This document shows, piece by piece, positions 57,812 to 64,000 of a stretch of 64,000 nucleotides of DNA. The stretch spans positions 1 to 64,000 of the forward strand of contig JAAVTG010000593.1 in the NCBI GenBank assembly GCA_011947345.1, given 5' to 3'. A model generated the notes under the pieces. The model did not search any database, was not told where the DNA came from, and worked only from the letters and a program-made list of their open reading frames with translations. Every line of letters begins with the position of its first letter. The stretch's first letter is position 1. The stretch is from Phytophthora quininea. Its lineage: Eukaryota; Oomycota; Peronosporomycetes; Peronosporales; Peronosporaceae. The position numbers and the translations under genes are program-made.

Positions 57812-58410
57812 CGTTTGCTGGTTGAGGGAAATCAAGAAATGAAAAATATTGTTCGACGTTCGAGAGCAGTGATGATGACACTCCAGACACAGATCTCAAA
57901 CTGTCATCTCGTCGCTCTGCGTCAGACTGAATCCTCCTATCCTAGCGATGGGATTTCTAGCGTTGGTGTCCACCAGAATCGGCGTCAGAAAAAAAATGAG
58001 ACCAGAACTGCATCTCACGAGCCGATCATTGAAGCAATCCGCAGCGTTTCCCCTTCGTAGATACGGGTAATTTGTCTCTCCAGTGTTAAGCGCCGATAAG
58101 CCAAAGTATGCTGTAAAACCTGTTAGATGACAAACAAACGAAAGCATCAAGCTTTTAAAAATCAATTGGTTGGCTCCCTGCTATGACCTCGTTGTTGGCG
58201 TGACCAAGTAACGCTACCACCACTCGAAAAACAATGGAAACGATGAAGTGGCAACTAGAAATTCCGACCTCAGTTCGTTTGTATTTGCACAAGTTTTGTG
58301 CGTTCGAACAGGCAGCTCCTCTTTTCCAATTGAGTTCTTGCGACTTCCGCATCGTGTTGAAGTCGAAGCTATACGTTTCGCAGTCGACTAAAGCTTTTAT
58401 GCAATAGTCT
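57812..58410. other. Intergenic between two NLP copies, nothing seen
   Basis: Low-complexity short frames only; no gene, no recognisable transposon. Confidence 0.5.
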
Positions 58411-58878
58411 CTAGTCTTCTGCGAACGGGTTGGCTTTGTTGGGGTTGTCGAGGAAGTTTTCATCGTTTATTGGAACATCAGCTCCACTAAACTTGGCAGT
58501 GTTCAAGGCCCCTCGAGCTGCTTCCGTCAGGACATTCCACATGTAAAAGCTTCCTGGACATTTGTGGCCTTAAGATAGTGACGCCGTCAACCTCAGCAGA
58601 TCGACCATAAATCTGGGATTCCAAACTTTCGCCGTGCCAGAAACCACACGAGGACCCAGCGATGCCAGCGTTAGTATTGCCTTCCGAGTCGACGGCGGGA
58701 CATACGGATAGCAGCCATAAGCGACGTAGAATTGAGGCTTGAACTGCAGCGCCAACTACAATTCTTCGGTCGTTGGTTCTGTCTCGGGGAAAGGAGCAAC
58801 TTGACTGAACTTGAACTCTTCAGCGTAGACAAAAGCAGCGATGCTTGCGACGAGAACAAGTTGCGCGAAGATCGACAT
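58411..58878 (-). pseudogene. NLP pseudogene with internal deletion
   Basis: The 5' end (ATG at 58878-58876) encodes a signal-peptide-like start (MSIFAQLVLVASIAAFVYA) and the beginning of the NPP1 domain. Stops and shifts follow. The 3' end (LNTAKFSGADVPINDENF and the stop at 58413-58411) is the normal NLP C-terminus. At 468 bases it lacks roughly 260 bases of the centre, including the heptapeptide and the metal-site Asp, so no functional NPP1 fold can form. Its 5' end is nearly identical to the fragment at 63354-63571 on the opposite strand. Confidence 0.75.
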
Positions 58879-60790
58879 CGTCGTCGTTGGTCGAGATGCA
58901 ATCGAGAAATGAAAAGTTCTTCAGCAATGAAGTGATTCATGGCCAGTTACGGAGTGAACGAAAGGAGTCGCGCTCAGACGGAGGCACTCGACGAACCCCA
59001 GCAGGCAGCCACAACTCTGGAACATGGGCTCCAGGACAACCGAAAGGCGCTTGAGAAGATCCTACAGCAATCAGGGACCAGGACGAGCAACCTCAGGACC
59101 ATGGCAAGCAATTCAAGGACCTTGAAAAGCAGATTCAGGGTCTCGATAAGAATCTTCGAGATCGTGACAAGCGGCTTCAGGACCATGACCGGCGACTCGA
59201 CGCTCTCGAGTTCTTCCGTCCGGATTCAACGCTGCGTCAAATGCTAACCACGTGCCGTGACAAGCTCTTGAAGTCGACACCCGTGTGGTGCTTCACCACC
59301 ACCGCTGAGTAGGTCGAATACCTTCAGAAGGCTGGACAAGTTCATCAGCGACTTTCACAAGACACAGATCAAAGCGTTCAGTCAGCGAGGCGGCATATCG
59401 GACAAGTACGTTGCTCTTTCGTCGCCTAACGGAAAAACTGATTCGCGGAATCTTAATGAAGGCGAAGGTGGTCACCTGCAGTGGACGCTGCTTTCAATGT
59501 TGTGCGTGCATTTTTGATGTTGATGGCAGGACCCTTACTAATAGGTACGATCGTACTTGCGATGCCGTCATCAGTTCTCGGGTCTCTTCCCCAGCTCAGG
59601 CAGCCGTAGGCCCTGCTTCGGATCGGCCGCAAGACCACGGCCACGTGCCTTGATCTGTAGTATCTTTTTTTTGCCTGCACGTATTCGGCAACCGATCCAC
59701 AGCAGTCCCGGCACCCTGGTGCCCGATCTGTAGTGTCTGTTCTTGCTCCTTGCGCTCGCTCAACCGGGACTTTTGGCCGCCGTCCTTGAGTACAAAGTCC
59801 TGAAAAGGAGTCCGCCCACACCCAGTCGTGCCGTACGTCCAGTTCATCTTCCTGGGCCATGCCTCGCAGCCCGCCCAGCCTGGCCATGAAGCGCACCGAA
59901 GCAGGGCTCAGATAATAGCCATTGGCGGCGAGTTTGCCGCTACAATCAATTTTGGGCCAATGTCAATTTCGGTTCGAGTGAATTGCAAACTAATTGTCTA
60001 TACCTGTCCTCATTCCTCGATTCTCCACCAAGCGCATCAAGCAGCTCCAGGCACTGTCCCCGGCCGGGATATCTCAGGGTTCTCCTTTCGTTAAAGATGC
60101 CGTCGTTTAGTAACAAGATGAATAGCACGGCTACCGCGCTTCCTTGACTTAATTTTCGACTGGTAGACAATAAACAATTTCTATTGGTGATTGTCAGGAC
60201 CGCTGCAATCAACATTGTTGGGATACAACGTCCATCCATTAACAATGTCAGTCATTTTTGCCGATCCCTGGCAGCGAAGCCTTCTGTGAAACTGGGTCTA
60301 GACAATACTTTTCTCCCATCCGCACGGCTAGTCCTAGCCCACATTTCACGCCGCTCGCCACCTCGCACACAGAGACACCAGTTGTCCACACACAGTCCCG
60401 CAAGGAACTTGGCGACGCCCTCACCCGAGAAGCATCGGCGCAGGAATTTACCCCAACCCGACCAGAAACGTGAAATTCTTCTTTGCATCGTGCTTTATTA
60501 TACTCTCTCTCTTGGCCGCATAGAGAGCACAGCAATTCATCCGATCAGATGCCATTTCGAAATGGGGAAGAATGCACATGTTTGCACAGCAACACATCCT
60601 AGAGTCATCGCGAGGATCAGCGTAAGATGACCTCATTATGAGACTCATAGTATGCTAGTGAGTCGGCGGCATCATCCATACAGTTGATGTGCGCGAAAAG
60701 CTTCAAGGTTTGCTGAGACTGCGATCACGTTCGAGATCTGCGAGCAGTGTAACATCTTCCACGACTCGAGGCACGAGTCAGTTTTTGGCC
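58879..60790. other. NLP-flanking DNA with unassigned remnants
   Basis: A plus-strand frame at about 59066-59311 encodes a strongly heptad, charged stretch (QFKDLEKQIQGLDKNLRDRD, then RRLDALEFFRPDSTLRQML) and stops at a TAG near 59311; its upstream part is shifted. It may be a remnant coiled-coil gene. A minus-strand frame at 59596-59847 is unassigned. The 59900-60630 stretch looks noncoding and may be retroelement DNA. Confidence 0.35.
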
Positions 60791-60806
60791 GCTCATTTCT
60801 CAACTG
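60791..60806 (+). promoter_or_regulatory. Oomycete initiator (Inr)-like element of the NLP gene
   Basis: GCTCATTTCTCAACTG agrees with the GCTCATTYYNCAWTTT consensus over its first 13 positions. It lies about 40 bases upstream of the NLP ATG, so transcription probably starts here with a short leader. Confidence 0.6.
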
Positions 60807-60837
60807 GCGCTGCCAAACACAAGCCGTAAGAGCGACA

Positions 60838-61569
60838 ATGTCTCGCTCCATTCTGGTCATCCTCGTCCTGAACTTCCTCGCGTCCGTCCACGCGATGAAG
60901 CTCACGTTCAGCGAAGTCGTACCCTTTCCGGAAACCAAACCGACCACCGAAGAGTTCGAGTTGGCGCTCAAGTTCAAGCCCCAGCTCTACGTCCGAAGAG
61001 GTTGCTATCCGTACGCCGCCGTCGACTCGGAAGGCAACACGAACGGTGGCATCGCTGGGTCGTTCATATCGTGGGCTCGCAAATGCGGGTTTGCATACGG
61101 TGAGACCAAGGGGTCACAAATCTACGGTCGATCTGCTGAAGTTGACGGGATGTGGGCTATCATGTACGCCTGGTACTTCCCCAAGGACACTGCGTTTTTG
61201 CCGTACTTCATCGGTTGGCGTCGTCACGGCTGGGAGCACGTGATCGTTTGGCTGGACGACGACAACGCCACCATCGCAGCAGTCAGCGCGTCCTCCATCC
61301 TCAACGAGTACACTACGTACGCTCCTCCCAATGCCAACACATTGAACGGCACCAGCATCCAAATGGAATTGAACATCGCGCTCGGGACGAACCATTATCT
61401 CAAGACCACACCGCACTGGGGACGCTTCCAGGACCTGGTCATGTGGGACGACATGACAGAAGACGCACGAGAGGCCTTGAACACTGCCGATTTCGGGGTC
61501 GTCGATGTGCCAATCAATGACGACAACTTCATGAACAACGTTAAGAAAGCCAACCCGAACACTTACTAG
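60838..61569 (+). CDS. NLP (NPP1-type) secreted protein, intact frame
   Basis: NLPs are secreted proteins; cytolytic members bind plant sphingolipids in the apoplast and damage membranes, while many Phytophthora members are not cytolytic. This 243-residue frame has a signal peptide (about residues 1-19, MSRSILVILVLNFLASVHA) and an NPP1 domain at about 30-240. Cys at 56 and 83 fit the type 1 disulfide. The metal-site Asp of AWYFPKD is present, but the family heptapeptide appears as WRRHGWE (residues 127-133), with Gly at the position of its metal-coordinating Asp and other changes. I infer a non-cytolytic member. An Inr-like site lies 40 bases upstream. It faces the damaged copies on the other strand. 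Confidence 0.9.
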   Translation: MSRSILVILVLNFLASVHAMKLTFSEVVPFPETKPTTEEFELALKFKPQLYVRRGCYPYAAVDSEGNTNGGIAGSFISWARKCGFAYGETKGSQIYGRSAEVDGMWAIMYAWYFPKDTAFLPYFIGWRRHGWEHVIVWLDDDNATIAAVSASSILNEYTTYAPPNANTLNGTSIQMELNIALGTNHYLKTTPHWGRFQDLVMWDDMTEDAREALNTADFGVVDVPINDDNFMNNVKKANPNTY

Positions 61570-62069
61570 TTGTATATCGTTCGGATCAAGCTTTAGACGA
61601 TGCAATTGGTTTCGTTCTTCAATCGCAATGTTCGTAAGTTTCGAGACGAGATAATGTTGAAGCAAACAAAATCCTTCAACCAACTGCATCACTGTAGATA
61701 TCGATCTCGGGTAGTTCTTAAAAGAAATGCCGCTTGGCGAATCTTGTCATTCTCTTACGAATACGATTTGTGGCATACGCTTACACAAACTTTTCTAATA
61801 GCGGCGTACTCGCGTACACCAGTAGTAAGGTTGACGACATCCATGAGCCGTTGCTTGTTCTGGAAGAAACAGTTCGTCAGAACTTTGTTTTTCACGTAGT
61901 CAGTCGCAAACACGTATTGCATCGATGTAAAACCTTCGTCCACGAGCATGTGCACAACGTGAAGTCCATCGGCATCAGCTTCTCGAGCGTAGCTCACAAT
62001 TATTAAAATGAGTTGATTAACACTTTAGCGGATTTCTCGTCTAAGCTGCTTTATCCCGTAGCATCAGAT
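61570..62069. other. Intergenic; weak transposon-like frame
   Basis: A minus-strand frame at 61755-61997 (DGLHVVHMLVDEGFTSMQYV) resembles a transposase or SWIM-type fragment, but I cannot assign it. The rest holds short frames only. Confidence 0.3.
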
Positions 62070-62483
62070 TTATCGTTGAGGAATCCAAATGGTGTGTTGC
62101 TCTAGAGCGATAGCATTAGTGTCTTTAGGCGGTTCGAAGCCCAATTGACGTATTATCGACAGTATTGCCGATTCGTCGTAATGGAGTTCAGCTGCGTGTT
62201 GGTAGATGAATTGGTAGTGCATTTTGAAGGAGCACATCATTCCTGGAATGCTTGGAGTTTCGGTTGGGGCCTCTCTGAACAGAATGTCATTTCGTAGTCT
62301 CCATGTTGCATGGAATATGATCGCCGTGTGCACTCTCCATAGAAGAAGGAGTACCTTACCATTTTCTCGCCATCTTGTTCGCAGGTCTTGTGTTGTGGGG
62401 AAGAGCAGAAGCCGCCAAGTCAATCGAGTTTTGAACGCCCGACGCCAGGGCTTGTATACGTGTTCCCACATCGAGCGTAGCTC
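62070..62483 (-). pseudogene. LINE ORF2 C-terminal fragment, copy 2
   Basis: A 133-residue open frame (KPWRRAFKTRLTWRLLLF, LLLLWRVHTAIIFHATWRLR) ends at 62070. It aligns with the piece at 19074-19508. The LINE sequence begins abruptly near 62483, inside a Crinkler NTPase reading frame on the same strand. This is the 5'-truncated form expected from target-primed reverse transcription. Confidence 0.6.
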
Positions 62484-63157
62484 ACAAGATCTTCAGGTCT
62501 AAAGCGTAGGATTGCTGTATCAAGATGGTCCCGTTCGTTTTCATTGTCCGCGTCCAGCAGAACAAAGCGCGGTATTCCACCCCACCGGCTGAAGCGATCC
62601 GCAACAAGCTCTCCATTTAACGTCTGAAAAATACTCGCACGACAGGCCTCAATTTCACTCCAGTCCCATGCCGACAAATACAAAGTGGAAGCTGCACGTT
62701 TAGTGAACTTTTCCCAGACTACGCTCCATGGAGAGCTGATCCATACAGTTTTTACCTTAAGTGCCAGAGGTGCCAATCCATCCACGACGTAGTAAGTCGA
62801 AGACTTGCCCATGACGCCCTTGAATGCGTCATATGAACCGTTCAAGACCCCGCCCGTCCAGAATAAGATCATTCTCGCCGCACTGTCTTGGTACACCACG
62901 GTCTTGCCGTCTTTCACGAGTTGCCACAGCAACACGTAGCCGAAAAACGTTTACCAATGCCAGGGTTCGTCAAGATGGCCACATTTCTGGTCTCAGCGAG
63001 GTTCAACACTAAGGGTAGCAGTCGTCGGTAGCACGGGCGGACGTAGATCGAACTGATCTCCCGCTCATTGAAAAGCATTTCATCTGGGAGCGTGAGCACA
63101 GCAGCCGTCGCAATGTCATTCTGACTGTTGCGAGCAGCATCCCAAAAGGTCTAATGT
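62484..63157 (-). pseudogene. Crinkler (CRN) C-terminal NTPase relic, cut by LINE
   Basis: CRN proteins are oomycete host-nucleus-targeted effectors; one common C-terminal region is a P-loop NTPase related to trypanosome retrotransposon-hot-spot proteins. Here the frame carries the entry region (LTLPDEMLFNEREISSIYVR), a Walker A-like NPGIGK, then LLWQLVKDGKTVVYQDSAAR and a Walker B-like RFVLLDAD. The frame slips by one base at a T run (62950-62952 on the plus strand) just after the Walker A. The N-terminal signal and LFLAK-type domain are absent, and the 3' end is replaced by LINE sequence near 62483. It is non-functional. Confidence 0.6.
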
Positions 63158-63353
63158 ACCAATTCTGGTCTTGGCAACCGAATATTTTTTCACGCTAGAA
63201 ATCCAGGGTCTTATCTTCTTCATCAAGATGACATTTCGAGATGTGCAAATTGAGTGCCATCATCACTGAATACCGGTGTAAGTAACTGGCCACGAATCAC
63301 TTCATTGCTGAAGAACTTTTCATTTCTCGATTGCATCTCGACCAACGACGACG

Positions 63354-63571
63354 ATGTCGATCTTCGCGCAACTTGTTCTCGTCGCAAGCATCGCTGCTTC
63401 TGTCTACGCTGAAGGGTTCCAGTTCAGTCAAGTTGCTCCTTTCCCGAGACAGAACCAACGACCGAAGAATTGTAGTTGGCGCTGCAGTTCAAGCCTCAAT
63501 TCTACGTCGCTTATGGCTGCTATCCGTATGCCCCGCCGTCGACTCGGAAGGCAACACGAACGGTGGCATCG
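63354..63571 (+). pseudogene. NLP 5' fragment
   Basis: The start and signal peptide (MSIFAQLVLVASIAASVYA) and about 55 following codons match the pseudogene at 58411-58878 nearly base for base, including its TAG-containing segment. Homology stops at about 63571, after gaaggcaacacgaacggtgg. There is no NPP1 core. The upstream flank (63294-63353) also matches the flank at 58879-58938, so both derive from one duplicated and inverted segment. Confidence 0.7.
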
Positions 63572-63599
63572 TTTTCGTTTCTCAGTGAGGTACATTGAT

Positions 63600-64000
63600 G
63601 TCACTTAGAGACCTAAACTTCCTATGCCCATTACAACTAGTGCCTGGATTCGTCCCGCAGCTTCCAACTGGATCCAACGGCGATGGCGACCCCAAATTCG
63701 CGGTGTACACCCGCGCTAACCCACGCGTCCAGTGGCATTGGCTACTGGCTTGCGCGTGAACTCGATGAGGCGTCTTCGGATGCTGGGGCCGACCCAGTGT
63801 AGGGTCAACGAGGGCTCTAAGGCAATGCTCATTGGGCATGACTAGAGGTAGTATAAGGAACTGGTGATTCATCGCTAGGTTGGCGAGAGCCTCGGCACAT
63901 TTGTTGTGCCCGCGAAGGTGGTGTGTCCACGAGGACACTCGAAGTTTATCCGCCAGTCGGCGGCTTTGCCAATAGAGAGGTTTCAGATGTGCAGCTTTGG
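63600..64000 (-). pseudogene. LINE-type RNase H fragment (runs off window)
   Basis: On the minus strand the sequence entering from the window edge reads ADKLRVSSWTHHLRGHNKCA followed by EALANLAMNHQ. The W-x-x-H-x-x-R-x-x-N-x-x-A-D-x-L-A-N motif marks the end of the RNase H domain of LINE ORF2; the Asp is Glu here. The remaining frame to 63582 has no known domain. Confidence 0.5.

Noticed and set aside
1..64000. CRISPR arrays, bacterial operons and Shine-Dalgarno sites
   Set aside because: The window is eukaryotic (spliceosomal introns, nuclear gene families); no regularly spaced repeat array is present.

Overview
This window looks like nuclear DNA from a plant-pathogenic oomycete of the Phytophthora/Peronosporales type. 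The evidence is short introns of roughly 55 to 120 nt with GTRNGT donors, a large tandem family of SWEET (MtN3/saliva) sugar transporters, NLP (NPP1-type) secreted proteins, a Crinkler-type NTPase remnant, DIRS-like, copia, hAT and LINE debris, and initiator-like CTCATTYYNC motifs just upstream of several start codons. Species cannot be assigned from sequence alone.

Layout. 1-2.3 kb: no gene I can support. 2.3-5.1 kb: a three-exon minus-strand gene of unknown function. 5.1-19.9 kb: a transposon graveyard with copia RNase H, hAT, Harbinger-like, a decayed DIRS-like tyrosine-recombinase retroelement, a copia gag fragment and a LINE 3' end. 20.0-32.0 kb: eight SWEET genes in two blocks, one plus then four minus (20.0-25.3 kb) and three plus (28.0-32.0 kb), separated by a THEM6-like hotdog protein gene. 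32.1-44.6 kb: a gene-dense, conserved block with a many-exon coiled-coil protein, two tandem NADH-cytochrome b5 reductases, a PH plus histidine-phosphatase protein, a START-FYVE protein, a LURP/Tubby-like protein and a 14-3-3 protein. 45.1-49.1 kb: two tandem Cys/His zinc-repeat proteins sharing an apparently identical 3' part. 50.5-52.0 kb: a short hAT element with intact termini and 8-bp target-site duplications. 52.1-56.9 kb: two head-to-head paralogues encoding large oomycete membrane proteins. 57.1-64 kb: an NLP cluster (one intact gene, one with an in-frame stop, two fragments) mixed with LINE pieces and a Crinkler NTPase relic.

How the genes relate. Sugar export or uptake (SWEETs), secreted host-active proteins (NLPs, Crinkler relic) and transposon debris are side by side, while the 32-45 kb core encodes signalling and redox housekeeping proteins. 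Four SWEETs share one phase-2 intron after a 161-nt first exon and four are intronless, and nearly all share a short C-terminal SP-x-x-x-x-x-SP tail motif.

Caution for the reader. Most broken reading frames among the recognisable genes can be explained by single missing bases, usually inside a run of identical bases, and this includes a 14-3-3 gene and both cytochrome b5 reductases. That pattern fits uncorrected consensus deletions from long-read sequencing better than gene death, so I annotate those genes as CDS with breaks. The NLP with an in-frame stop and the internally deleted NLP copies do not fit this pattern and look genuinely damaged.
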